From NCBI RefSeq assembly GCF_009730915.1, contig NC_052489.1, forward strand, positions 25,289,916 through 25,353,915: DNA of 64,000 nt, read 5' to 3'. Position 1 is the stretch's first letter. Every line of letters begins with the position of its first letter. The notes under the pieces are model-generated. The model searched no databases and had not been told where the DNA came from. It worked only from the letters and a program-made list of their open reading frames with translations. The DNA is from Dioscorea cayenensis subsp. rotundata (lineage: Eukaryota; Streptophyta; Magnoliopsida; Dioscoreales; Dioscoreaceae). Below are positions 28,301 through 39,392 of the stretch, piece after piece. The position numbers were made by a program, and so were the translations under genes.

Positions 28301-29053
28301 GATAGTTTTTTTCCGAGTCGAAGAACTATATGATCGCCATGGTCGACTTTTATATTAGCAAGAAGCGTAAAAAAAGAAGATGGCATTCGGAGAAAAGAGT
28401 AAAGAAGGCAAATGCCAAACTCTTAGAGCCACACCGCTCAGAAAAGTCAAAGAATCCATACTATACTCCAAAGACACCAAAATATAAAATCTTGAGAAAA
28501 GTGATGCTCGCTAAAGAAATTCCTTCTTTTCATACTAAGAGTGACAGAGGAATCACTGATAGGGCTAATGCAATCGCTAGACATTGTCGATAATAAATGG
28601 GATGAATCTGGGATATATCCACCAAAGTCGACAAGCGATAATGTTGATTCAAAAATCATGAAGCCGACATTCTCAATAGCAAATGCTAAGGATAAATCCA
28701 TTCCTTCAATCATTGAAATCAGAAAAGACAAAAAAAGAGAGATTTTTAATCGAGCCATGGAAGAAGGGCTAGATTTACCTAAGCCCAAAAGGTCGTGCTT
28801 GATGCATTTGGACAGCTACCCAAATTATTGTCCATATCACCGACTTATGGGACACACTATTGAAGATTGTCGAAATTTTCAAGAATGGCTACAAAAGCAA
28901 GTTTCCCTGGGAAATTTGAAGTTAATCGATGATTATTTCAAAGTGAGAGGTGTTTGTTGTGCCATAACATGTCTGGATGGTTCTGATGATGAGCTGAACT
29001 TTCCAAATGAAGAGGATGAAGTATCCCCGCCACGTACATCAAATGCAACTTAG
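25381..29053 (+). pseudogene. gag of the Tat element, frameshifted
   Basis: It begins MAFKNSMVSGSPKLTIFLGE, an open frame of 164 codons. Fragments follow in changing frames: a serine/acid-rich stretch (26052-26483); the capsid-like part starting near 26733 with YPGYHDLVPYPKGYNVPKF, FNGIGNPDQHLAHFV and a split FEWYASL motif; then ATRQNKDEKVVDYIMRW (27120-27180). Two zinc-knuckle-like motifs of the C-X2-H-X4-H-X4-C form follow: YCPYHRVLGHTIEDC (about 27658) and YCPYHRLMGHTIEDC (about 28823). At least eight small insertions or deletions interrupt the frame, so no full Gag can be made. Gag normally forms the particle that packages element RNA. Confidence 0.8.
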
Positions 29054-29399
29054 AAGCGGTAAGTTAATCCAATCAAGACAAGCTTCTACTCCAATGATAA
29101 AAAAATAAAGAGAAGATGATAGAAGAGGAAAATGTCATACCAAAGAAACCATTGAAGAAATCAGATTATAATATCCTGGCACACCTAAAGAAAGTCCCGG
29201 CTCTATTTAGCATGTATGATGCACTGATGATGTCAACAGAAGTCAGAGAATCTTTAATACATGCCCTATAAAACCCTGAAGAATATCAAGCTTATTTTGC
29301 TGAAATTAATATGACAGAAGCTATGTATGCAACACATACACTTTCAGTATCATTCACCGATGAAAACTTACTATCGGAGCTGCAGAGCATAATAGACCA

Positions 29400-31994
29400 T
29401 TATATGTGATGGGTCTTGTGGACGAGATAAAGATCAATCGAAATTCTTGTTGATCCAGGGTCTTCCTTAAACCTAATGACCCTTAATACTCTTCGGGCAT
29501 TAGCTCGGAAATATGTCATTTGTCTCCGTAAAAGGATCATTATTCAAGGCTTTTAATCAAACGATAGTCGGGAAAAGCATTGGGATCTATCACTCTCCCG
29601 CTCAAGTTTGGAAAGATCATCTCGATGTGAAGTTCCATGTAATTGATGCTGATATCTCATACAAAGCTTTGTTGGGTAGGCCATGGATCCATGAAAACCG
29701 GATGGTCCCTTCAACCCTTCATCAATGCATGAAATATATGGTGGATGGAGAAGAACACGTAATTGATGGCGAAATTCAACCTTTTGGTGTCCATGAAATA
29801 CATTATGAGGATGCCAAATACTACTTTGGTATCTCCAAAGGGGGCAAAACATTGAACTTGATGGAAAAGACTTTGGCAAAACCATCTAATGCTATGTCAA
29901 TATCCAAAAAGAAAGAATCAACATTGCCTCACTATGGCAGTGATACTGAATCTTCAGGAGATGAAAATGATACAAGTCAAACCAGAGGGTCCGCCCAAGA
30001 AAGCACATTGCATATCACAAGGGTTCCAGATGGCCTTTATAAATCCCTAGATGATTTGAAGGTTGATACAGTTGAGCAATTGAAGACATTCTATGTGCCA
30101 GCTCGAAATAAGGATGGAAGAGGCATTCTTTTCTACAGAGTTAAAAATAACAAAATTTCAAATGATGACATTATACACATTGAACAGGAAGACGATAGTG
30201 AAATCCAACCTATAAACTTTCCAAGCCAGTACCCTAATAAACTCAGGAGGATAGTTGAAGAGTTTGGGGGCAAAATAAACTGGTCAAAGAAATCATATCA
30301 AAATTTTCATCAATTATGGAACCATTCCCATCCTGACAAGAGAGGGGTAGGTTATTCTGAACCTTCCAGACATTCGTGTTACATGATGGAGTCTATGAAA
30401 GAAGAAGATGTTAAGATGAAAAGTGCACCACCTGAATTAGAGGATGGTGGTCAAGCAACAATTGATGAGTTAATTGAAATCAACTTGGGAAGTGATGAAG
30501 ACCCAAGACCAACTTTTTTAAGTGCACAACTGACAGAAGAACAAAAAGAATCCTTCAAGGCTCTTTTGAAAGAATATATTGACTGTTTTGCTTGGAATTA
30601 TAATGAGATGCCAGGGTTGGAAAATGAAGTAGCTGTTCACAGATTAGCTATTGATCCCAATGTTACTCGATCAAGCGAGCCCCAAGAAAGATGAAATTTG
30701 ATTTAGAAGAAAAAGTGATAGAAGAAACAAAAAAAGTTGATAGAAGCAAATTTTTATCGGGGAAGAAAAAAATACCCGATTGGGTTTGCCGACATAGTAC
30801 ACGTGAAGAAAAAGAATGGGCGAGATAAGGATATGTGTTGATTTCGAGAGATTTGAACAAAGCATGTCCCAAAGATGATTTTTCCTTTACCAGGTCATGG
30901 AGATCATGATCGATAACACCTCCCGGGTATGAGATGTTCTCCTTTATGGATGGATACTCAGGGTATAACCAAATCAAGATGCACCCGGATGATGAGAAAC
31001 ATCGCCTTTTCGAACACCTATGGGCATATATTGTTACAGGGTAATGCCATTTGGCTTGAAAAATGCGGGGGCAACATATCAAAGAGCTATGACCAGAATA
31101 TTCGATGATTTGATTCATAAAGTCGTTGAATGCTATGTAGATGATCTGGTTGTGAAAACAAATTCAAAAGACAAACATCTTGATGATCTAAGGACCGTTT
31201 TCATGCGCCTCAGAGAATATAAATTGAAAATGAACCCAATGAAATGCGCTTTTGGAGTCCTATCAGGAAAGTTTCTGGGTTTTATTGTGAGACATCGAGG
31301 GATAGAGATAGATCCTTCTAAGATCAAGGCAATCATGGAAATGCCACCTCCACAAACATTGAAGCAATTGCGTTCTTTTCAAGGGCGTTTGGCATATATC
31401 AGAAGATTCATTTCCAATTTATCAGGAAGATGCAAGCCTTTTTCTAAGCTGGTCAAGAAAAATACACCTTTTAAGTGGGATTCTGAATGTCAGAAAGCTT
31501 TTGAAGATATAAAGCAATATTTGTTGAATCCACCAGTATTAGCGGCCCCAATTTCGGGAAAACCACTAATCCTATATACTGCTGCCTTAGAAGGATCATT
31601 GGGAGCCATGCTAGCTCAAAACAATGAAGATGGAAAGGAAAATGCATTATATTACCTCAGCAGAATGTTGATAGGAGCTGAGAGTAAATATACACCCATT
31701 GAGAAGCATTGTTTAGCCCTGGTGTTTGCAGTGAAGAAATTGAGGCATTACTTGCTGGCACACAAAATTATCCTTATATCCAAAATTGATCCTCTCAAAT
31801 ATCTTATGACAAGGCCATTACTAACAGGAAGACTTGCAAAATGGGCACTGATCTTAATGGAGTTTGATATAATATACACTCCGCAAAAAGCTATTAAGGG
31901 GCAAGCACTAGCAGATTTTTTGGCGGCGCATCCTCTCCCTGATAATTCACCCCTTAATTATGATCTCCCTGATGAAGAGACAGCTTACAGATAG
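29400..31994 (+). pseudogene. pol: protease, reverse transcriptase and RNase H, frameshifted
   Basis: Protease lies near 29440 (ILVDPGSSLNLM) and is frameshifted into the open frame 29513-30694, which has ALLGRPWIHENRMVPSTLHQ, typical of Tat elements. RT starts around 30.65 kb with several small indels over 300 bases (CVDF and NKACPKDDF remain visible). It is open from 31020 to 31994: MPFGLKNAGATYQRAM, catalytic ECYVDDLVVK at about 31129-31158, FLGFIVRHRGIEIDPSKI, then the Ty3-type RNase H (LYTAALEGSLGAMLAQ, YYLSRMLIGAESKYTPIEK) and GQALADFLAAHP. The active-site YVDD is intact but the shifts upstream prevent one continuous polyprotein. Confidence 0.85.
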
Positions 31995-32444
31995 AAGAAG
32001 CGGAATGGCGATCGTACTTTTGATGGGGCATCAGTCCATAAAAGCCGTAATCGAGGTATGAGCTTCCACAAATTAAAAGCGGGATAGGACTTGTGTTTGT
32101 CACACCGGAAGGAGGAATCCTCGGATATGCACTTTCCCTTACAGAGTCATGCACAAACAATGAAGCAGAATATGAAGCTCTCATAGCTGGTTTGGAATTG
32201 GCAATCAAAATGGAAGTTCAATTTATTCATATATTTGGAGACTCACAACTCATCATCAAACAAGTCGAAGGAGAGTACAAAGTATACAAAAGTCGAACTT
32301 CTTAAATACTATAAGAAAGTCAAAAATGTTAATGAGGAAAATCCCCAAGTCGCGATTGAGCGGGGTTTCAAGATCGAGAAAAATGGAGAAGTCGATTCTT
32401 TGGCAAGAATAGCGAAAAAGAGCTTGCAAAATCCGGACTCATGA
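31995..32444 (+). pseudogene. Archaeal-type RNase H (aRH) domain, frameshifted
   Basis: After the normal RNase H a second RNase H-like domain is visible: IGLVFVTPEGGILGYALSL, SCTNNEAEYEALIAGLELA, and HIFGDSQLIIKQVEGEY. The acidic residues of an RNase H fold (Glu in NNEAEYEAL, Asp in GDSQLI) are present. The DGAS start and the tail NGEVDSLARIAKKS lie in other frames. Dual RNase H domains mark the Tat clade of Ty3/gypsy elements, which is the main reason for the lineage call. Confidence 0.75.
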
Positions 32445-32526
32445 TGAAATTCAAATCACTATAAGAAATAGAAGACCCATAAGTACAATTCTCAGTGATG
32501 TTGAAGAAGAAAATAATGAAGAAAAG

Positions 32527-33366
32527 ATGGAAGCCTTCACCCTCGAGATACTAGAGGAAGATTGGAGACAACCATTCATGGAATATTTGAAATATGATAA
32601 ATTGCCAGGGGACAAATCAGAAAGCCTTCAAATAAAACGAAGAGCTCTAAGATTTACCCTCATTAATGAAACGTTGTACCGCAGATCATATGATCAGCTA
32701 CTCCTGCGATGTCTTTCATATGAAGAAGCAAAAGAAGTCATGCATGATGTACACTCTGGAATATGTGGTGCACATCAGTCCGGACCCAAGATGCGACTTA
32801 AGATTAAGCGCATGGGATATTATTGGCCAACCATGGTCAGAGATTGCATTGAATATGCCAAAAAATGCCATCTATGTCAAATTCATGGGGATTTTATTCA
32901 TCAACATCCGAATCCCTTACATCCCACAATTTCTTCATGGCCTTTCGAGATATGGGGAACAGATGTGATTGGTCCTATCGAGCCTCCATCATCATCATCA
33001 GGGCATCGATTCATATTGGCTGCAACAGACTATTTCTCCAGATGGGCAGAGGCTATTCCTTTAAGAGAAGTAAAGACTGAAAACATCATAAAATTCTTCA
33101 AAGAAAATATCCTATACAGATTTGGAACTCCAAGAAGAATTATCTCAGATAATGGCCCCGCTTTCAAAAGCTTTAAAATTGGGAGATTTGCACAACATCA
33201 CAAAATAGACTGGAGGTATACCTCCATCTATAATGCGAGAGCAAATGGGTTGGCAGAAGCATTTAACAAAACTCTCTCAAAATTGCTAAAGAAGGCTGTG
33301 CAGTGTACTAAGAATTTTGCCATCCCAAATGATGATTTTTGTTTCATAAAAAATACTAACGTTTAA
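32527..33366 (+). pseudogene. Integrase, N-terminal and core part, 3'-truncated
   Basis: This open frame of 279 codons contains the HHCC zinc finger (HSGICGAHQSGPKM ... CIEYAKKCHLCQIHG) and the DDE core up to LSKLLKKAV. After 33300 it leaves element sequence, and the last 22 codons derive from flanking DNA. It supplies the half missing from the copy at 19.07 kb and overlaps it by 372 bp. Neither copy alone has zinc finger, core and C-terminal domain together. Confidence 0.9.
32929..33300 (+). repeat. Right copy of the 372-bp terminal overlap
   Basis: It matches 19082-19453 with one mismatch seen. It marks the right edge of the retrotransposon sequence; the next base begins unrelated DNA (CAGTGTACTAAG). 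Confidence 0.95.
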
Positions 33367-34938
33367 TTTCGGATGTTGACTAGTAAAGAAATATTGAAGA
33401 TACTTTGGTGTTTGGTATTTAATAATCCAGCTGCTGTTGTATTTAACTGTAATTAAATATTTGAAAATACTAAACACTCTTGAAGTACAAGTTTCTGGCT
33501 AACGATCAAAATGTCCATAAATCAAAATATGAATGTCTAAAAACATAAATGTAGTTGGCGCCTCGCTTTGGTTAATTCCTAAAAACCAAATTTTCATGTA
33601 TTTCAATTAAACACAATCTCTAAATATAAATGTAGAGAATATATCAACCCAATATACAACTATTCTATTATAATGCAAATTTTCAAATCCGTTTGTAACT
33701 CCAAATCTGAAAGACTAGCAACTACTGCTCAGAAGACAGAATCCTAAAAACAGCAGGGTAATGCAATACCTTCTTGCACCCTATCTGCTACTTATACAAA
33801 CCGATTTGGTACCTTATCTCTGAGGATTTAATCCTGTAATACCTGGTCCATTAGGAAAGAGAAATAGATTTCCTAACCATAAAAAAATTGACATTGACTT
33901 AGCCCTTCATTAACATATTTGAATGCAACCATGGAGCCTAAAGCATCAATGAAAAAGTTCAACATTACCGTAGAGAAGGTCATTATCAACCATCTGCTCA
34001 TCAACACCTCCAGAAATTTAGACCAAATAAGTTTTTTTTTTTTTTAAAGGTTTCAGCGCACAAGTAGGTCACCAAGCCCAATACTTTTTTGGGACATCTC
34101 TAGTGCACAAGTAGTTCATCCTTTCTCTTAAGAGAAACGGAGGAAAAATAGAAAATGGAAAAAACTTAAGAGAACTCAATTATGAAAATCAAAAGCAAGC
34201 AGTCTAATTGGCTGAATGGGGGGGCATTCTTACACAACATGTGCTAGGATACATGATCAAGATGACTCATCCTGTGTAGGTGCAAAACCCTTTTATCAAG
34301 CGAGATGCACCCAAATTGCTAGACTCATTCTTGTTTATTGTATAATATTTTTGGACAAAAATGAATCAGTTTTAAGGAACTACAGTGCTGTACCTTCCAT
34401 CCTACGCAGATGCCAATGACGCAGAGACCCAAGCCGGAATAATTCCATCCGCTTTAACACTGCACGTCCACCATACTTCATTAATAACATTAAAAGCAAT
34501 GAAATAGCCAGTCAATCTGCAAACTCAGTATGAAAAATAAGGGTAGAATAGATGCATGAACATCTACTAAGTCACAACAGAAAGAAATCCATGATTAGTC
34601 AGATGCAATTCAAAATGGCCTACACAATGAAAGAACAGGGTGTGATTGCAAAGAATAGAGTTTAGACATCCTGACACGGATTTGATACATTATTCCTGTT
34701 TATGCACTTGGAGTTGACTGGGAAAGTGGCAAATATGCATAAATCCAGGTAGTTTGATTTTGATATACAGGTACATTTTTAAGTGAACTATATCTCTTAA
34801 AAACAAACGATTTTCTACAAAAGACAAAATTTTGGTAATTCAGGACACAGAAAAAACCTAACTACCTTGGCCTTGAGGAAAAAGAATGAGAGATGAGAAT
34901 ATTCTCATGAGCAAATCAATTGGAGGATGAAGGGAAAC
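33301..34938. other. Right flank of the retrotransposon and 3' region of VPS36
   Basis: No ORF with recognisable homology. The right part (about 34.4-34.9 kb) probably carries the VPS36 3' UTR on the minus strand, possibly with a further exon (see the VPS36 entry). A T-run with GGTTTCAGCGCACAAG at 34.03 kb looks like another repeat fragment. No LTR end or target duplication of the retrotransposon was found. Confidence 0.45.
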
Positions 34939-35688
34939 TTACAAATAAATATCGCGTGGATCAATTTCTTTGAAGAGATTGATGTAAAATCGAAAACCAT
35001 CAGGGCTAACATCCCTGCATAAGAGACCTGCAAGCACAATTGACATTTGCTGTTAACTAGAATAAATTGCGAAAGCATCAGACTCTGAAGTATCATAAGG
35101 CCATCAAAATATAAATACCCTTGCTTTCAGCAGTAAGTAGATGTTCCTTGGCCATAGCAGGGGCAATTCCCAGAATTAATGCAGCATCAGTGGAGCTTAT
35201 TCCCATTCGAAGGGCATCAGGTTTCATGGCAAGAGCAGTTATTCTGGCGAGTACCTGTACGTAACACAGTTCCAAATATAAAGCCGGATGCATATCAGCA
35301 TACTGAAAGAAAGGAATTAATAAGTTTTCCATCAGAGTACATAAAACAAAGGCTAAACAGCAATTAAAAAATGAAATATGACAAAGAGATGATATTTTCA
35401 TTTGTATGCCTCTCCCTGTTTCCACTGATTACAAAAAGCAACATCCAAGAGAACCAATAATAAAATATTATCATTTTATGGAAAAAAATCAAGAGTACTC
35501 ATCTAAACGAAAGAGAATGTTCTTACCTCCTCATCACTGTGGGCCTTATTCTGAATGACCATCACTCCACTATCAAACTTCCTAAGCATTATAGGACTGT
35601 TAATCACAACGTAACAACAGTAAGCAGAGTTGACATTGTGGATACAAGGTATTAGCAAAAGCATAAAGTATTGTATTCATAAGAGAGA

Positions 35689-35721
<33 letters not shown>

Positions 35722-38700
35722 CAAATTTATCTGAATTCGTTGGCCAAAAAACCACTAAAAACCTGAAAAGAGTTGAAGGTTCTGTTGTGCATACACATCA
35801 AATTTTTCCCAAATGGCACATGCTTGCAAAAGATCTTCAGGTGAAATCAGTTCTGGCAAGAAGATAGAGCAAGTGAGAATAAAGAGTATTAAGAAAATGA
35901 AATTAATGATAACGGTTAAGATGACCTCCACCTGTTCCTCTGGCACGATTAAAAAGACAATAAACATCTATTAGTGCAATCAACCCTCCAGCTTTCTCAA
36001 GTGGCAGTTTGACAAAATCTGCCAGCTAAAACAGGTGAAAGAAACCAAATATCAAAGGCAGCAATGCTGGGCATAATGACTAATGCATCTTATGTGCTAT
36101 GTGAATCTAAAGATGAAAATTTTAAACAGCATTTCTTTGCCTGAGACAACCATTTAAACTACTTCAATATGCCTACCGGCTGACAATGTGCATATATCAA
36201 CAGGCCAGGCAGTCCAGAAACTGATTCAAGGATTTACTTCAATTTCTTGAAAATAAATCTTATGTTACAATATTTACTGGTACAGTGGTACGCATTGCTA
36301 ATATTAGTTAGTATCAGTAAAGAAAATGGAATTATAGAAGACTCAAACATCACAAACTCACTCAGGATAGTGATAAAACCAATAGCAAGTAGGACTTAAA
36401 ATAACTTTCTAATATAGCATATAACAAGAGCTAGAAAATTGCTGAGTATCCAATTTCCAGGTGTAGAGAATCCCTGATATGCTGGAGCTTGGAGGCGTTC
36501 ATTTCGGGGGAAGTGAGCTGAAGTGGGGGAAGTATCACTTCCCTGAAGTGGGGAGAAGTAATATCACTTCCAATACTTCTAGTGTTCATTTGTCAAAAAG
36601 TAAAAATAGAATCGGAGAATTTAAGTGTTGAGTGAAGTTCTATAAATTCAAAAAAAAATTTGAAAGTGGGGGAAATAAGTGTTGAGAGAAGTTCTATAAA
36701 TTCAAAAAAAATTTGAAAGTGAGGGAAATAAGTTTTTATAGATTAACTCACTTTCCCCCACTTCAGTAAAGAAAATACTGAAATGAATTTAGTTCAAAAT
36801 CCATTTCAGACAAAAATAGGGGAAGTGACACTTTCTCCACTTCAAAACAAATGAACATCAGAAGTGAGGAAAGTCAGACCACTTCCGTTCACTTCTCCCG
36901 GCTTCCCCTGAAATGAACGCCTCATCATATTTGAGATGATATTGTTGCTATAATAAACAAGCATTGCCTCGTATGCCTTTAGAAAGATCAGAAGTAATTA
37001 AAGTTGTAATTGTGCACCTATGTAAAGAGCTCAACAGATATCATCAAGCTCCATCAGTAGCAACTAAATTTAAATTACCCATTGGCTGAGCAGTCGATAG
37101 TTCTGGACTTGTAAACATGTACAATGATAGTTTAAACTCTGCTTTCTCCTTTTGCAACTTACATTGCACAGCCAAATATGGACTACCAAGCAGCACATGT
37201 TCTCAAAGAAAAATAATTGATGAACATCCAATAGAAACCAATCCAAAAAATAGGTGCTACTACACGACATGGGCATCTCTGAATTATCAATGTCATTTAC
37301 CATGGACCAAATAGGAGATCTGCAATAAAAACTAGTAGTCTCCTACAGGAATACAGGAGTAAATTGTTTTAGCTATTCTGCCCCTTAAAGCCTGAGTTGC
37401 ATTTAAGCTTTTGTGGATATGATATAGAAAGGTCAATGGTGAAAACACATAGTTAAGCACGCAAGAACATGCAAGTGACAGGCTTGTGGTACTGATGTTC
37501 CTAATTTTGCCACCAAAAAATTTGCTTAAAAAAACTCCTAAGAAGAGTCCATTTAAACACCCCCAATAGATGTAAAGAATGTCTCTCGTGAACAAACAAA
37601 TACCTGGCGAGATAACTGCTGATGGTATAGAGCACCAGCGGACTCCTTCGTAACAGGTGAAACTATACCGACACTCAGTAGCCAATCCTGGATGTCTTGC
37701 TTAGAACCTATGTCTTCATCATTTGAGTTTGCATGGGAAGATGGTCCTGACAAAAGCTTTTGCCTCATTTTCTCTGCCAGCATCACCATCTCCTTGGCTT
37801 TACTCTGCAAAGAAATATGGCATTCAGTAATGCACAAGTTGGCAAAGACTGAAAATAACACGTTCTCCCTAAACATGAAATCAAGCCTTTTTGTTGTTGC
37901 ATAACCATAAAAATGCCCATTCTAAGCTTTAACAAGAGACCATCAAGAATAATAATCTTACCATCATGTTAGTAGCTATATTGAAAACTTTGATCATTCT
38001 TAAACCACTTAAAATATTGGAACAATACTACACGAGCTAATGACAAATAACAAGAACTACCTTCATAGGTACATAGCTTAAGCTCATGCAGGAAAAAAAA
38101 TATCCTTTGCAGCTTTTAAAGGTCTAGATAAAAAGGTATTAATGACCGGGAAGGCAAAAGCAAAAATATAAGAGGATGAATGTATTGATTGTATTAATGG
38201 GTCATGAACTATAAGACAAGCACAACTTGGAAGAGAATATGAGGAAAGTACAGCTAGATAGCTAAAACATGTTACACTACCAGTGACATAATTAATAACA
38301 TACATATCTTGGATCCTAAAAGGGCAAACCTATATATATGAAATCCTATAAACTACAAACAAAACCATATATGGTCAAACTGATAAAATTATCAACAAAG
38401 TGTTCCTCAACACCGGATTCATTTAGAAATTTCAGTATAACAACATACCTAGAAAAACACAGGAAAAGAGAAGAACAAAAAAAAAAGAAAAAGGAAGAAT
38501 AATACCATCAAAGCATTGAGATCCTGAAAGGCATCCTGCAAGCTTTTATCCGTGTTCTCCCACATTTCCTGTTCTTTCCTCAAAATTCCAGAAACCCCCA
38601 CAACCGGCATCCTTACTCTAGTCCCCATCTGGGAATTTTCCCCTCTCTCCATCTCATCCGATCCTTCCTTCTGGGTAGCCTCCCATGCCTTAGCTCTCAA

Positions 38701-39108
38701 AACCTCCCACAGTTTCCCAAGGAACACATCGGGATCGGTCTTCCCTCTCATCACCACCGTAATCACCTCCGATCTGGTTCCCTTCTCCCCCACCTTCCCA
38801 TCAATCCCCACAGCAACCTGGATACGAACCCTAGGGCTCGCGAACATGCTCCGCACCGATTTCTTCAAGGGGAACACATGAATGACGGCTGCGAGGGGCA
38901 TCGATCGGCCGGAAACGGAGGGCTCGTGGATCCATAGGAGGCGGTGCGAAGTGATGATCAAAAGGCCCGAGCGGAGAGGAGCGAGGCCGGGGTTCTCTTC
39001 CGCCACGAGATCAACGGAGGGGAGGAGGAAGCGCTCGATCTCGCCGGGGAAGAGGACCGGGCGAGCAGAGGGGGTGAGGGACGCCGGCGAAAGCCAATCG
39101 TCGGCCAT
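34939..39108 (-). CDS. VPS36, ESCRT-II subunit with GLUE domain
   Basis: Minus-strand exons 39108-38506, 37804-37604, 36025-35932, 35852-35795, 35596-35527, 35254-35119 and 35027-34939 join in frame with GT-AG introns to about 416 residues. VPS36 binds phosphoinositides and ubiquitin through its N-terminal GLUE (split PH) domain and, with VPS22 and VPS25, sorts ubiquitinated cargo into multivesicular bodies. Seen: GLUE domain in exon 1 ([42 protein letters not shown]), a helix [20 protein letters not shown], and winged-helix segments with [38 protein letters not shown] and [18 protein letters not shown] near the end. The TAA (34941-34939) overlaps a consensus donor GTAAGT, so transcripts may skip this stop and use a downstream exon (for instance an acceptor at 34477-34476, adding about eight residues). 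Intron 2 holds a MITE. The start is the ATG opening [11 protein letters not shown]. Confidence 0.92.
36492..36923. mobile_element. MITE in VPS36 intron 2
   Basis: Terminal inverted repeats of 22 bp: GAGGCGTTCATTTCGGGGGA at the left and, inverted, GAGGCGTTCATTTCAGGGGA at the right, with one mismatch over 22. Inside, GAAGTGGGGGAAGT-type phrases recur in both orientations and a segment (AAGTTCTATAAATTC) is duplicated. It is 432 bp with no ORF. Flanks are TGGAGCTTG and ATCATATTT; I could not identify the target duplication, so the superfamily is open. Confidence 0.8.
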
Positions 39109-39392
39109 TAGACCGGCATGCTAGGGAGCCGCCGGCGATGGTTCAAGAAATCGGAATTTAGAGTGGATGACAAACACTGGCGGGCTTTTGGCCCAGGCAA
39201 TTTATTTTCGTGTATTGGGCTTTTTTTATGAGGGTTAATTAATATGTAAACATATATATTAAAAAAATATTGAGATATTTGAAAATTGAAAGAAAGGAAA
39301 ATTGATTAACAAGAGGAACAATTAATAGAGAATTAAGCTGTAATTTCATTTTTATTTGTTAATAAAATATGGGGAAAATTATTGAGAGCAAA
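39109..39392. other. VPS36 5' region
   Basis: GC-rich just before the start codon (GCCGGCGATGG on the + strand) and then AT-rich. This would be the VPS36 promoter and 5' UTR on the minus strand. I see no sharp TATA box. Confidence 0.4.

Larger units (their letters stand above)
19082..33300 (+). mobile_element. Circularly permuted Tat/Ogre-type Ty3-gypsy retrotransposon
   Basis: Order along the + strand: integrase core and C-terminus (19082-19969), 3' UTR, polypurine tract (about 20191-20207), one LTR (about 20212-25249), primer-binding site (25255), gag, protease, RT, RNase H, archaeal-type RNase H, integrase zinc finger and core (to 33300). A normal copy would begin and end with an LTR; this one begins and ends inside integrase. 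The first 372 bp (19082-19453) equal the last 372 bp (32929-33300) at a constant offset of 13,847 bp, which is then the length of one LTR plus one internal region. Tat lineage membership rests on the second, archaeal-type RNase H and on the gag and protease wording. Most of gag-pol is frameshifted. No target duplication is seen at the outer edges. Confidence 0.85.
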
